DNA of 64,000 nt from Sinorhizobium numidicum (GTDB lineage: Bacteria; Pseudomonadota; Alphaproteobacteria; Rhizobiales; Rhizobiaceae): positions 60,001 through 124,000 of the forward strand of contig NZ_CP120368.1 in the NCBI RefSeq assembly GCF_029892045.1, in the 5' to 3' direction. Position 1 is the stretch's first letter, and each line of letters begins with the position of its first letter. Made by a program: the position numbers and the translations under genes. Below are positions 37,473-45,800 of this stretch, piece after piece. Below the pieces are notes generated by a model, which had not been told where the DNA came from, made no database searches, and worked only from the letters and a program-made list of their open reading frames with translations.

Positions 37473-37604
37473 ATGCCGAATTCCGTAGTAGCAGCGGTGA
37501 TTTTTGTCCTGGTGCTGATTGCAGTGATCTGGGTGGTTTTTCCACTCGAGCAGCCACCCGCCGAAGGACAGCCTTCGCCGCATGCGATCGACCAATCGAA
37601 GTGA
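37473..37604 (+). CDS. 43-residue single-pass membrane protein
   Basis: A short gene with an excellent ribosome-binding site (GGAGG, four bases before the ATG). It encodes a hydrophobic helix (VVAAVIFVLVLIAVIWVVFP) starting at residue 5 and a short polar, proline-rich tail. It is followed 21 bases later by a 107-residue soluble protein on the same strand, so the two are probably co-transcribed. No family recognised. Confidence 0.7.
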   Translation: MPNSVVAAVIFVLVLIAVIWVVFPLEQPPAEGQPSPHAIDQSK

Positions 37605-37625
37605 GAGGGGCTTTCGAGGAGCGCC

Positions 37626-37949
37626 ATGCAGGAAGAACTCAAGATATACCGCTTGTCGCCGCTCGCGGCACCTGACGACCCCAACTGGCAGAACGCCACG
37701 TATCAAGGCGAAGTGACTGTGGTGGCGAGATCCCCAGGCGATGCTCGCATCGTCGCCTCGCAGGCTGAACTGGATTTCCTGGAGATCGACGCAAAGCCCG
37801 CGGAAGGCGTTACGACCGATATGGCGAGCGCCTTTCGCAACGAGAAGCTCTATACCGTCACCGAAGAAGGGCCTGCCCCTGCAGGCGCCAAACGAGAAGT
37901 GATCGGCGGCACCGTCAGGGTCGACAACATCATCTCTACTCAGAAGTGA
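37626..37949 (+). CDS. Conserved small hypothetical protein
   Basis: 107 residues with no signal or membrane segment. It reads as a small alpha/beta domain: LKIYRLSPLAAPDDPNWQNA, GEVTVVARSPGDARIVASQA, ELDFLEIDA, then MASAFRNEKLYTVTEEG and a C-terminal REVIGGTVRVDNII strand. The text VVARSPGDARIVAS is common in small uncharacterised rhizobial proteins. GAGGAG lies ahead of the ATG. Context, between stress genes and after a 43-residue membrane protein, suggests a general-stress function. Confidence 0.7.
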   Translation: MQEELKIYRLSPLAAPDDPNWQNATYQGEVTVVARSPGDARIVASQAELDFLEIDAKPAEGVTTDMASAFRNEKLYTVTEEGPAPAGAKREVIGGTVRVDNIISTQK

Positions 37950-37982
37950 GATTATTCCCACTGGGACAGGAGCGACTCAAGG

Positions 37983-38546
37983 TCAGCCGCGCTGCTCGCC
38001 TTCGCGCTTGGCCTCGGCGAGATCCTCGTCCGTTAGCACGCGAACGTCGAGGTCGGCCCCGCCTCGCTCCGCTGGCGTGAAGCGCAGCTTCTCCATGTAT
38101 GGAGTCGGCTTTTTGCGTCGGTAGTTCGCGAACTCCTTGGCATAGTAGGAACGAGCCTGCTCGACATTCTTTGCACCGGTTACGATGTCATGCATCAGGT
38201 TGAGCGCTAGAAAATTTGCCTGCTCGTCATGGCAGCGCGCGGATACTTCGCCGGCGGTGCGTTCCACGATTACGCTGCCGTCGAACTCTGCGAGTTCGGA
38301 AAACTTTTGCGGAGGAACTCGATAGTCGATTACCGATTCCACCGAGTCGTTGTGAGGCGCGGGGAAGTTGTGCTCGTAGAATGTCTTCGACGCCACGATC
38401 CGCTTCCATGGCCCCGGCTTGTGCCAAATCAATTGGCTTGCCGTTACCTCGTCGGGCTCGCCGTACTGGTTGATCACCAGTTGCGCGGCGTCGCGGGACT
38501 CGTTCGGCCAATTCTCGACATGTTTCGATATCTTCTGTCCAGGCAT
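37983..38546 (-). CDS. Conserved hypothetical protein next to the NHEJ locus
   Basis: 187 residues from the ATG at 38546 (GGAG ahead); the open frame extends upstream but is not needed. Text includes ESRDAAQLVINQYGEPDEVT, LIWHKPGPWKRIVASKTFYE, VESVIDYRVPPQKFSELAEF, VIVERTAGEVSARCHDEQAN, FLALNLMHDIVTGAKNVEQA. This cysteine-poor soluble protein looks like a family common in Rhizobiales and often near ku/ligD, but I cannot name it. It has its own stress-type promoter and diverges from the ku-ligD operon. Confidence 0.75.
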   Translation of the reverse strand: MPGQKISKHVENWPNESRDAAQLVINQYGEPDEVTASQLIWHKPGPWKRIVASKTFYEHNFPAPHNDSVESVIDYRVPPQKFSELAEFDGSVIVERTAGEVSARCHDEQANFLALNLMHDIVTGAKNVEQARSYYAKEFANYRRKKPTPYMEKLRFTPAERGGADLDVRVLTDEDLAEAKREGEQRG

Positions 38547-38574
38547 GACACATCTCCACGATCGACATGCGACC

Positions 38575-38599
38575 AACCGCTGCTGGCCGGGAGAGTTCC
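38575..38599 (-). promoter_or_regulatory. EcfG/RpoE2-type promoter of the 187-residue protein gene
   Basis: Minus strand: GGAAC (complement of 38595-38599), 16 bases, GGTT (ending 38575), about 28 bases before the ATG at 38546. Confidence 0.8.
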
Positions 38600-38642
38600 G
38601 CGGAAGCGGCTCTCCCGCGGCGCTCGGAAGGAGAACGCGCTT

Positions 38643-38739
38643 ACTGCATGTTTCCTTAAAACGGAGCCGATTTAAGGATGCAGCAATTCGAGGTGCTACA
38701 GCGACCTTTGTGCGTCTGAAAAGACGCGCCACGCTATAG
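38643..38739. repeat. RIME1-like palindromic element, copy 1
   Basis: Starts ACTGCATG, has a TCCTTAAAA...TTTAAGGA stem, the core GCTACAGCGACCTTTGTGCG, and closes with a GCGTCT...AGACGC hairpin. Copies at 56303 and 59080 share this order. The roughly 100-base length and two-palindrome design fit the Rhizobium intergenic mosaic element RIME1. It lies between two divergent stress promoters. Confidence 0.8.
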
Positions 38740-38745
38740 GTGATC

Positions 38746-38771
38746 GGAACATTTCGTCCGGCCGTCGGGTT
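38746..38771 (+). promoter_or_regulatory. EcfG/RpoE2-type promoter of ku-ligD (17-base spacer)
   Basis: GGAAC (38746-38750), 17 bases, GGTT (38768-38771). The only site in the set with a 17-base spacer, which the consensus allows. The leader to the Ku ATG at 38928 is about 150 bases. Confidence 0.65.
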
Positions 38772-38927
38772 ACATCGAAAACTGCCGCGCAAAGGCGAAG
38801 GAAGGAACCTTGGAGCCTTCGCGGAAGATGCGGTCACGTGGTCAGGTGCAGGTGCCATGCAGGGGCTCACGAACCATCGAGCCTAGACGTGGCAGACCAA
38901 TGTCGGTCGCGAAGAACAAGGAGAGAT

Positions 38928-39794
38928 ATGCCCGTGGCACCAAGGGCTAACTGGAAAGGTTTCATCAAGATCGGCGAGGTGAGTTGCCCCGTGGCTCTCT
39001 ACACCGCCGCATCGACCTCGGAACGCATTGCGTTCCATACCGTGAACCGCGCGACGGGTCATCGGGTCCGTCGCCAGTTTGTCGACAGCGAGACCGGCAA
39101 GCCGGTCGAGCGTGATGACCAGGTCAAGGGGTATGAAACGGCGTCCGAAGAATTCATCGTGCTTGAGCCCGAAGAGATAGAGGCTGCTGTCCCCGAGAGC
39201 GACAAGACACTTTCGGTTTCCGCCTTCATCGCTTGCGATGACATCGACGACGTCTACTTCGACAAGCCGTATTATCTTGCGCCGGCTGACCGTCACGCGG
39301 AGGAGGCCTATGTTCTGATCCGCGAAGGAATGCGCTCGAAACAGGTGGCCGCGCTTGCGCGCACCGTGCTGTTCCGGCGGGTTCGCACCCTGTTGATTCG
39401 CACCCACGGACCGGGCCTGATCGCAACGACGCTGAACTTCGACTACGAGGTCCGCTCCGCCAAGAACGCTTTCGCGGATGTGCCCGATCTTAAGATCGAG
39501 GGCGAGATGCTGGACCTGGCCGAGCACATCATCAAGACAAAAAAAGGCAAGTTCGATCCAAAGGAATACGATGACAGGTACGAGGAGGCGCTTGCCGAGC
39601 TGGTCAAGGCGAAGCTCGAGGGCAAGAAGATTGCCGCCCGGAAGGAGCCGAAGCGCGAGAAGGTCGTCGACCTGATATCGGCGCTGCGCGAAAGCGCCGG
39701 GCTGATGCACAAGCCTGCAGCGGCATCCAAGACGAAACCCAAAAGGGCCAGCAAAGCCAGCAAGGAAAGTGCTTCACGGCGAAAGGCGAGCTGA
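38928..39794 (+). CDS. ku: Ku protein of bacterial non-homologous end joining (first copy)
   Basis: 288 residues from the ATG at 38928 (AAGGAGAG ahead). The bacterial Ku core is evident: NWKGFIKIGEVSCPVALYTA, RIAFHTVNRATGHRVRRQFV, VKGYETASEEFIVLEPEEIE, YFDKPYYLAPADRHAEEAYV, LARTVLFRRVRTLLIRTHGP, and LKIEGEMLDLAEHIIKTKKG. A Lys-rich C-terminal tail (SKTKPKRASKASK) may bind DNA or recruit LigD. Ku rings load onto double-strand ends and attract LigD, encoded 3 bases downstream in the same operon. A second, divergent Ku is encoded beyond ligD. Confidence 0.95.
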   Translation: MPVAPRANWKGFIKIGEVSCPVALYTAASTSERIAFHTVNRATGHRVRRQFVDSETGKPVERDDQVKGYETASEEFIVLEPEEIEAAVPESDKTLSVSAFIACDDIDDVYFDKPYYLAPADRHAEEAYVLIREGMRSKQVAALARTVLFRRVRTLLIRTHGPGLIATTLNFDYEVRSAKNAFADVPDLKIEGEMLDLAEHIIKTKKGKFDPKEYDDRYEEALAELVKAKLEGKKIAARKEPKREKVVDLISALRESAGLMHKPAAASKTKPKRASKASKESASRRKAS

Positions 39795-39797
39795 TCG

Positions 39798-42368
39798 ATG
39801 GCGACGCTCAAGACCTATCGCCAAAAACGCGACTTCGGGACAACGCCGGAGCCGAAGGGCAGACGGGCGCGCAAATCCGGAAACAGCTTCGTTGTCCAGA
39901 AGCACGACGCCACCCGGCTGCATTACGACTTCCGGCTGGAGTTGGACGGCGTCTTGAAGAGCTGGGCGGTCACGAAAGGGCCGAGCCTCGTTCCCGGGGA
40001 AAAGCGCCTGGCGGTCCATGTCGAGGATCATCCGCTCGAATACGGGGATTTCGAGGGCACCATCCCGAAAGGCGAATATGGCGGCGGCACAGTCATCGTC
40101 TGGGACCGCGGAACCTGGACGCCGGTTCACGACGCGGCCAAAGGCTATGCCAAGGGCCATATGGAATTCGAATTGAAGGGAGAGAAGCTTGGCGGCCGCT
40201 GGCATCTCGTCAGGATGCACCACAGGCCCGGTGAGAAGCGCGAGAACTGGCTGCTGATCAAGGGCGAGGACGATGCAGCGCGATCGGAAGGCGCGCCGGA
40301 TATATTGGAGGAGCGGCCGGAATCGGTGAAGACCGGCCGGGATATAAAGGAGGTGGCCGGCGAAGAGCCCGGATGGTCGTCGAAGACCGGCAAGATCAGC
40401 AGGAAGGGCAGGTCGCAGGCGAAGAGCAAGCGCCCGGCCGCGACGGATGAGCGAGAGGCGCCGGTTCTTCCGGATCTGTCGCGGATCAAAGGGGCGAAGA
40501 AAGCGCCGCTTCCCGCGTTCGTAGAGCCGACATTGGCGACGTTGATGAAGGCGCCTCCCACCGGTCCCCGCTGGATTCATGAGATCAAGTTCGATGGCTA
40601 TCGGCTGCTCGCCCGGATCGAGGCGGGCCGCGTGAAGCTTCTGACCCGCAGCGGTCTGGACTGGACCGAAAAATTCGGCAAGGCCATCGTTGCTGCCTTG
40701 CAGGCAATGCCGATCGGCAGCGCGTTCATCGACGGTGAGCTCGTTGTCGAGCGCGCTTCGGGCGCATCCGATTTTTCGGCGCTTCAGGCTGACCTCAGCG
40801 AGGGCCGGTCCGACCGCTTCGTCTTCTACGTCTTCGATCTGCTCTATCTCGACGGTTTCGACCTGAGATCCTTGCCGCTCATCGAGCGCAAGCAATTGCT
40901 CAGCAAGCTCGCTGGTTCGGGGTTGGGGCTCATTCGTTACAGCGACCATTTTGACGAGCACGGCGCGCTGGTGCTGCGGCATGCCTGCCGCCTTGGCCTC
41001 GAAGGCGTGGTCTCCAAGCTCCGGGACGCAAGCCATCGTCCCGGTCGTGGCAAGGCGTGGATCAAATCGAAGTGCTCGGCCCGGCAGGAGTTCGTCGTCG
41101 CCGGCTACGTACCCTCCACCGTTTCGCGCCGGGCGATCGGTTCGCTCATTCTCGGCGTCTATGACGGTGATAGGCTCGAACATGTCGGCCGCGTCGGCAC
41201 TGGGTTTACGGGTGCGGTAGCCGAAGAACTCTTCCGCCGCCTCGATGGCATGCGGATTCGGGAAAGCCCGTTCTCTGAGCGCTTGACGGCGGACGAGGCA
41301 CGGCAGGCGCGTTTCGTTCGGCCCGAGCTTGTCGCCGAGGTGGAATTCGGCGCATGGACCGCCGATGGCAACCTGCGGCACGCCTCCTTCCGGGGTTTGA
41401 GGGAGGACAAGGCCCCCAGTGATGTAATGCGCGAAGGCTCGAAAGCTGCGGCCAAACTGCCGAAGCCGCCTCGCCGCAGGGTGACGCTCACGCATCCCGA
41501 TCGCCTTTACTGGCCGGATGAAGGTGTGACGAAGGAGGGGCTTGCGGATTACTATACCGAAGTCTGGCGCTACATCGCTCCCTATGTCGTCGGCCGGCCG
41601 CTGGCGCTCGTGCGCTGTCCGAGCGGCATAACGGGCGAGAAGTTTTTCCAGAAGCATGCCTGGAAGGGCCTCAATCCCAATATTGTGCTGGTCAAGGACC
41701 CGAAGGAAAAATCCGAGGAGCCGCTGATTGCGATCGACGATCTCGATGGTCTGATCGGCCTGGTGCAGTCCGCCGTTCTGGAGATTCACCCATGGGGATC
41801 GACCGCTGCCGACTGGGAGCGCCCGGACACGATCATCATGGATCTGGATCCCGGCGAAGGCGTGCCGTGGAATGCCGTCATCGCGGCCGCGAGCGAAACG
41901 AGGGAGCGCCTTGCCGGCGAAGGACTGGCATCCTTCGTTAAGACATCCGGCGGCAAGGGTTTGCATGTGGTGGCGCCGCTGAAGCCAAAGGCCGAATGGC
42001 CGGAGGTGAAGGCGTTCACGAAAGCAATCGCCGATGCCATGGCGTTGGACAGTCCGGATCGGTTCGTTTCGACCATCACCAAATCGAAGCGGCGCGGCAA
42101 GATCCTGGTCGATTATCTGCGCAATCAACGCGGCATGACCGCGGTTGCCCCTTATTCCACCCGGGCGCGGCCGGGCGCTGCGGTATCCATGCCGCTTGCC
42201 TGGGATGAATTGAACGAGGGCATAGGCCCGCCCTATTTTACCGTTTCCAACACACCTACGCGGCTGGTAGCACTGGCAGCCGATCCGTGGGAGGAGTTTC
42301 GCGCGGCGGCCGCGCCGCTAGAAGCGAAGAAGAAAGGCAGAAGCGGCAGAGCCTTTGCGGAACATTGA
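39798..42368 (+). CDS. ligD: Multifunctional DNA ligase D (phosphoesterase-ligase-polymerase)
   Basis: 856 residues with three domains in the order PE-LIG-POL. 3'-phosphoesterase (about 25-170): FVVQKHDATRLHYDFRLELD and IPKGEYGGGTVIVWDRG. ATP-dependent ligase (about 235-530): HEIKFDGYRLLARIE with the adenylated Lys near residue 264, then SAFIDGELVVER and GLEGVVSKLRD. Primase-polymerase (about 560-845): LTHPDRLYWPDEGVTKEGLA, KFFQKHAWKGL, the metal-binding MDLDPGEG (Asp 682 and 684), and FVKTSGGKGLHVVAPL. It processes and seals double-strand breaks with Ku. It ends 14 bases from the convergent second ku gene. Confidence 0.96.
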   Translation: MATLKTYRQKRDFGTTPEPKGRRARKSGNSFVVQKHDATRLHYDFRLELDGVLKSWAVTKGPSLVPGEKRLAVHVEDHPLEYGDFEGTIPKGEYGGGTVIVWDRGTWTPVHDAAKGYAKGHMEFELKGEKLGGRWHLVRMHHRPGEKRENWLLIKGEDDAARSEGAPDILEERPESVKTGRDIKEVAGEEPGWSSKTGKISRKGRSQAKSKRPAATDEREAPVLPDLSRIKGAKKAPLPAFVEPTLATLMKAPPTGPRWIHEIKFDGYRLLARIEAGRVKLLTRSGLDWTEKFGKAIVAALQAMPIGSAFIDGELVVERASGASDFSALQADLSEGRSDRFVFYVFDLLYLDGFDLRSLPLIERKQLLSKLAGSGLGLIRYSDHFDEHGALVLRHACRLGLEGVVSKLRDASHRPGRGKAWIKSKCSARQEFVVAGYVPSTVSRRAIGSLILGVYDGDRLEHVGRVGTGFTGAVAEELFRRLDGMRIRESPFSERLTADEARQARFVRPELVAEVEFGAWTADGNLRHASFRGLREDKAPSDVMREGSKAAAKLPKPPRRRVTLTHPDRLYWPDEGVTKEGLADYYTEVWRYIAPYVVGRPLALVRCPSGITGEKFFQKHAWKGLNPNIVLVKDPKEKSEEPLIAIDDLDGLIGLVQSAVLEIHPWGSTAADWERPDTIIMDLDPGEGVPWNAVIAAASETRERLAGEGLASFVKTSGGKGLHVVAPLKPKAEWPEVKAFTKAIADAMALDSPDRFVSTITKSKRRGKILVDYLRNQRGMTAVAPYSTRARPGAAVSMPLAWDELNEGIGPPYFTVSNTPTRLVALAADPWEEFRAAAAPLEAKKKGRSGRAFAEH

Positions 42369-42382
42369 AGGGTACCCCTGGC

Positions 42383-43195
42383 TTAGCGGCGCTTGGGCGA
42401 CTTTCCCTCCGACGATATGCTCTTTCGCAGCGCATCCATGATGTTGATGACGTTGCTGGGCGGCTCGGTCTCTGCTTCTGTCTTCGCTTTGCCCGCGCGT
42501 TTCTTGCCCTTCTTTTTCGAAGCGATGATATCGAGCAAACGATCCTGTACCGGATCGCTGACCATGGCAGGATTCCAGGACTTGGTCCGCTCGTCGATCA
42601 GCTTTTCCACCAGCGTCATGAGCTTCGCGTCCGGTTTGCTCTCTTTGATATGGCCAAAATAATCCTTTTCACTGCGAACCTCGTCGCCATAACGAAGCGT
42701 CCAGAGGACTATGCCCTTATCGCGAGGCTCCAACATGACTGCGCGCTCGCGCCGGTACATCACCAGCCGTGAAATCCCGACCATTTTGGTCGAAGCCATG
42801 GCGTCGCGGATCACCGAAAACGCCTCTTCGCCGACGGGGTCATCGGGCGTCAGGTAGTGCGGCTTGTCATACCAGATCCATTCGATGCCATCGCGCGGAA
42901 CGAACATGCTGATATCGATCGTGCGGGTGCTCTCAAGCGCCACTGCCTCGATCTCTTCGTCCTCGAGAATCACGTAGTCGTCTTCGCCACGCTGGTAGCC
43001 CTTGACCTCGTCGTCCTCGTCGACCGGCTTTCCGGTCACCGCGTCGACATACTGGCTGGCGAGACGATTGCCGGTTTTCCGGTTGAGAGTGTGAAATCTC
43101 ACTTTCTCATTTTCGGAGGTGGCCGGTGTCATCGCCACCGGGCAGGTCACCAGCGACAGCTTCAGATATCCTTTCCAGAACGAACGCGGTGCCAT
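42383..43195 (-). CDS. ku: Ku protein of bacterial non-homologous end joining (second copy)
   Basis: 270 residues from the ATG at 43195, with GGGAGG eight bases ahead. Core text: SFWKGYLKLSLVTCPVAMTP, VRFHTLNRKTGNRLASQYVD, VKGYQRGEDDYVILEDEEIE, WIWYDKPHYLTPDDPVGEEA, ISRLVMYRRERAVMLEPRDK, and LMTLVEKLIDERTKSWNPAM. The C-terminus is Lys-rich but differs from the first copy. The two Ku proteins diverge enough that each may homodimerise separately or they may form a heterodimer. It has a near-perfect stress-type promoter of its own and is convergent with ligD. Confidence 0.95.
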   Translation of the reverse strand: MAPRSFWKGYLKLSLVTCPVAMTPATSENEKVRFHTLNRKTGNRLASQYVDAVTGKPVDEDDEVKGYQRGEDDYVILEDEEIEAVALESTRTIDISMFVPRDGIEWIWYDKPHYLTPDDPVGEEAFSVIRDAMASTKMVGISRLVMYRRERAVMLEPRDKGIVLWTLRYGDEVRSEKDYFGHIKESKPDAKLMTLVEKLIDERTKSWNPAMVSDPVQDRLLDIIASKKKGKKRAGKAKTEAETEPPSNVINIMDALRKSISSEGKSPKRR

Positions 43196-43216
43196 GCGCA
43201 ACGCCTCCCGCCCCAA

Positions 43217-43241
43217 AACGGCTCCTCCCGGCGTTTGTTCC
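43217..43241 (-). promoter_or_regulatory. EcfG/RpoE2-type promoter of the second ku gene
   Basis: Minus strand: GGAAC (complement of 43237-43241), 16 bases, CGTT (ending 43217): exact consensus, 21 bases before the ATG. Confidence 0.85.
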
Positions 43242-43291
43242 GGTTTTTATGGGATGCGAGCGATGTTCTTGCTGGTAGGGCGATCGCCGGC

Positions 43292-43316
43292 GGAACATCT
43301 TCAGCCGCTCGCGGTT
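43292..43316 (+). promoter_or_regulatory. EcfG/RpoE2-type promoter of the SDR gene
   Basis: GGAAC (43292-43296), 16 bases, GGTT (43313-43316), 34 bases before the ATG at 43351. It is divergent from the second ku promoter 50 bases away. Confidence 0.8.
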
Positions 43317-43350
43317 CCATCGAGACGCGCGTTCGAGATGGAGAGACGCC

Positions 43351-44334
43351 ATGAAGAAACCCTTGAGAGACGCAGTGGTCGTTATCACAGGTGCTTCGTC
43401 CGGCGTCGGACAAGCCGCTGCCGAGGTATTCGCGCGGCGGGGGTCGAAACTCGTGCTTGCGGCGCGCGATGCCGCAGCGCTTCAACGCGTGGCGAAGACC
43501 TGTCGTGATCTGGGCGCCGAGGTCCTGGTTCAGCCGACCGACGTGACGGACGCAGACGCGGTCAAGGAACTGGCCAATAAGGCGATGAGTTTCGGCAAGA
43601 TCGATGTCTGGTTCAGCAATGTCGGCGTCGGTGCGGTCGGCCGATTCGAGGAAACCCCCATCGAGGCTCATGAGCAGGTTATCCGCACCAACCTGATCGG
43701 CCATTTCAACGATGCGCACGCGGCAATCCCGATCTTTCTCAAGCAGCGCCACGGCACCTTCATCAACATGATCTCGCTCGGAGGTTTCGCCGCCACCCCC
43801 TTCGCGGCGGCCTACGGCGCCAGCAAATTCGGTCTGAGAGGCTTTTCCGAAGCTCTCCGCGCCGAGCTTGCCGATGAGCCCGATATCCATATCTGCGACG
43901 TCTATCCCACCTTCATGGACACGCCCGGGGTCGCCCATGGTGCGAATTACACGGGCCGCAAACTCAGCGTTCCTCCGCCCGTCTATGATCCGCGCCGTGC
44001 CGCGCGCGCCATCGTCCATCTCGCAGAACACCCACGCCCGTCGGTCACCGTCGGTCTGGTGGCCAATCTGGCGCGTTTCGCGCATTTCCTCGCGCCCAAC
44101 ACGACGACTTGGCTGACGGCGCGCCTGACGTCGCATTATCTGAGGCAGGCGCCGCCGGTCGCGAAAAGCAACGGCAACTTATTCAGAGCTCCGGCCGTGC
44201 CGGGCGGCATCGAAGGGGGCCTGCGTTCGAAGCGCAGATTTCCGATCGCGACAGTCGCGGCTGTTGCCGTCGTCGGTCTCGCGATCGCTGCTGTGATCGG
44301 TGGCATGCCCCGCACACGACCCTATCGCAGCTAG
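43351..44334 (+). CDS. SDR-family oxidoreductase with C-terminal membrane helix
   Basis: 327 residues. Classical SDR: VVVITGASSGVGQAAAEVFA (cofactor), DVWFSNVGVGAVGRFEE (NVG for NAG), catalytic Ser in NMISLGGFAA and Tyr-Lys in AAYGASKFGLRGFSEAL, then VYPTFMDTPG. Residues beyond 225 form an extension ending in a transmembrane helix (FPIATVAAVAVVGLAIAAVI), so the enzyme is probably tail-anchored. GGAG precedes the ATG. Substrate unknown. The stop codon TAG lies inside the palindromic repeat that follows, so the last residues may differ from relatives. Confidence 0.9.
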   Translation: MKKPLRDAVVVITGASSGVGQAAAEVFARRGSKLVLAARDAAALQRVAKTCRDLGAEVLVQPTDVTDADAVKELANKAMSFGKIDVWFSNVGVGAVGRFEETPIEAHEQVIRTNLIGHFNDAHAAIPIFLKQRHGTFINMISLGGFAATPFAAAYGASKFGLRGFSEALRAELADEPDIHICDVYPTFMDTPGVAHGANYTGRKLSVPPPVYDPRRAARAIVHLAEHPRPSVTVGLVANLARFAHFLAPNTTTWLTARLTSHYLRQAPPVAKSNGNLFRAPAVPGGIEGGLRSKRRFPIATVAAVAVVGLAIAAVIGGMPRTRPYRS

Positions 44335-44491
44335 CGCGGGATGAGGAAAAGTGTGCGCGGTTTTGCGCCCCGCATCCCGCGCTAACTCATTAGAATCGAT
44401 CACGTTCATGATTTTAGGTCGATCCGACCTAAAATCATCGTGATCTAGAGGGGCTGAGGAAAAGTGTGCGCGGTTTTGCGCCCCGCATCCG
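44332..44491. repeat. Palindromic intergenic repeat, family 2, copy 2, with a partial tandem duplication
   Basis: 44332-44447 is the inverted counterpart of the element at 36296, with the same GCGCGGGATG, TTAGAATCGATCACGTTCAT and GATTTTAGGTCGATC blocks. A segment of about 36 bases (TGAGGAAAAGTGTGCGCGGT followed by TTTGCGCCCCGCATCC) at 44342 is repeated at 44456. The first bases form the stop codon of the SDR gene. Confidence 0.8.
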
Positions 44492-44584
44492 CTCTCGTGA
44501 TCTGGACCGCAACGCGGGCGCTGCGCCTGCCTCGACGGACGCGGAAATCCTGCATTTGGGCGACATTCGACAAAGGAGGCCCAA

Positions 44585-45754
44585 GTGAAAGCCCTGACTT
44601 GGCACGGCAAAGGCGATATCCGATGCGAGAGCGTCCCTGATCCGAAGATCGAGGACGATCGGGACGCCATCATCAAGGTCACCGCCTGTGCGATCTGCGG
44701 CTCGGACGTCCACATTTTCAACGGCCTTATTCCTGCCATGGAGCGCGGCGACGTCCTGGGCCACGAGACCATGGGCGAGGTCGTCGAGGTGGGCAAAGGG
44801 ACGACCAAGCTGACGGTCGGAGACCGCGTCGTCGTGCCTTTTACCATAGGATGCGGTGAGTGCTTCTTCTGCCGGCGGGGCTTCTATTCCGGCTGCGAGC
44901 GTAGCAATCCCAATCGCGAAAAGGCCGCAAAGTTGTGGGGCAACTCGCCGTCGGGTCTGTTCGGTTACTCACATCTTCTCGGTGGCTACAGCGGAGGACA
45001 GGCGGAATATCTGCGCGTGCCCTATGCGGATGTGGGGCCGATCAAGGTTCCGGACGAACTGGCGGACGAGCAGGTGCTGTTCCTCTCCGACATCTTCCCG
45101 ACCGGCTACATGGCCGCCGAGTTCTGCAACATCCAGCCGGGCGACACGATCGCCATTTGGGGCTGCGGTCCGGTCGGTCAGATGGCGATCCGCTCGGCAT
45201 TTCTGCTCGGCGCTGAACGGGTCATTGCGGTTGATACGGTTCCGGAGCGGATGAGGCTCGCCGAGTCGGCCGGCGCGATGACCCTCGATTACATGCAGGA
45301 GGGTATTTACGAGCGGATCATGGAGATCACTCGCGGTCGGGGAGCCGATGCCTGCATCGACGCGGTCGGGACGGAGGCAGACAGCAGGGCAAGCCTCGAT
45401 TCCTTTGTCGACCGCGTGAAGGTCGCGACCTTCATGGGAACGGATCGCCCGCACGTGCTGCGGCAGGCAATACATTGCTGCCGGAATTTCGGAACGGTTT
45501 CCATCGTCGGCGTCTATGGCGGATATCTGGACAAGATCCCGATGGGGTCGGCGATCAACCGCGGGCTGACTTTCCGCATGGCGCAGACGCCGGTGCAGCG
45601 TTATCTGCCTTCGCTTCTCGAGCGCATCCGCAACGGCGAGATCGACCCTTCTTTCATTATCACCCACAGGGGCCGCCTCGATGATGGTCCCACACTCTAC
45701 AAGACCTTCGGCGATAAGAAAGACGGCTGCGTAAAGGTCGTGCTGCGGCCATGA
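44585..45754 (+). CDS. Zinc-dependent alcohol/formaldehyde-type dehydrogenase
   Basis: 389 residues. Catalytic-zinc site [18 protein letters not shown] segment ([11 protein letters not shown]) and [14 protein letters not shown]; structural-zinc lobe [17 protein letters not shown] with all four Cys; Rossmann loop [17 protein letters not shown] and [16 protein letters not shown]. The length, the insertion after the Cys lobe ([17 protein letters not shown] region) and [17 protein letters not shown] match the glutathione-independent formaldehyde dehydrogenase branch. It probably detoxifies aldehydes. AAAGGAGG precedes the GTG-adjacent ATG. No stress-type promoter is visible; the palindromic repeat fills the upstream region. 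Confidence 0.9.
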   Translation: MKALTWHGKGDIRCESVPDPKIEDDRDAIIKVTACAICGSDVHIFNGLIPAMERGDVLGHETMGEVVEVGKGTTKLTVGDRVVVPFTIGCGECFFCRRGFYSGCERSNPNREKAAKLWGNSPSGLFGYSHLLGGYSGGQAEYLRVPYADVGPIKVPDELADEQVLFLSDIFPTGYMAAEFCNIQPGDTIAIWGCGPVGQMAIRSAFLLGAERVIAVDTVPERMRLAESAGAMTLDYMQEGIYERIMEITRGRGADACIDAVGTEADSRASLDSFVDRVKVATFMGTDRPHVLRQAIHCCRNFGTVSIVGVYGGYLDKIPMGSAINRGLTFRMAQTPVQRYLPSLLERIRNGEIDPSFIITHRGRLDDGPTLYKTFGDKKDGCVKVVLRP

Positions 45755-45800
45755 GCAGCTTCGTCCGTCCGATCAACGTTGTCGCCGCGATCAGGCAGAC

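Noticed and set aside
39774..42128. 784-codon minus-strand open frame opposite ligD
   Set aside because: It mirrors the GC-rich ligD codons, and the product has no domain; antisense openness is common at high GC.
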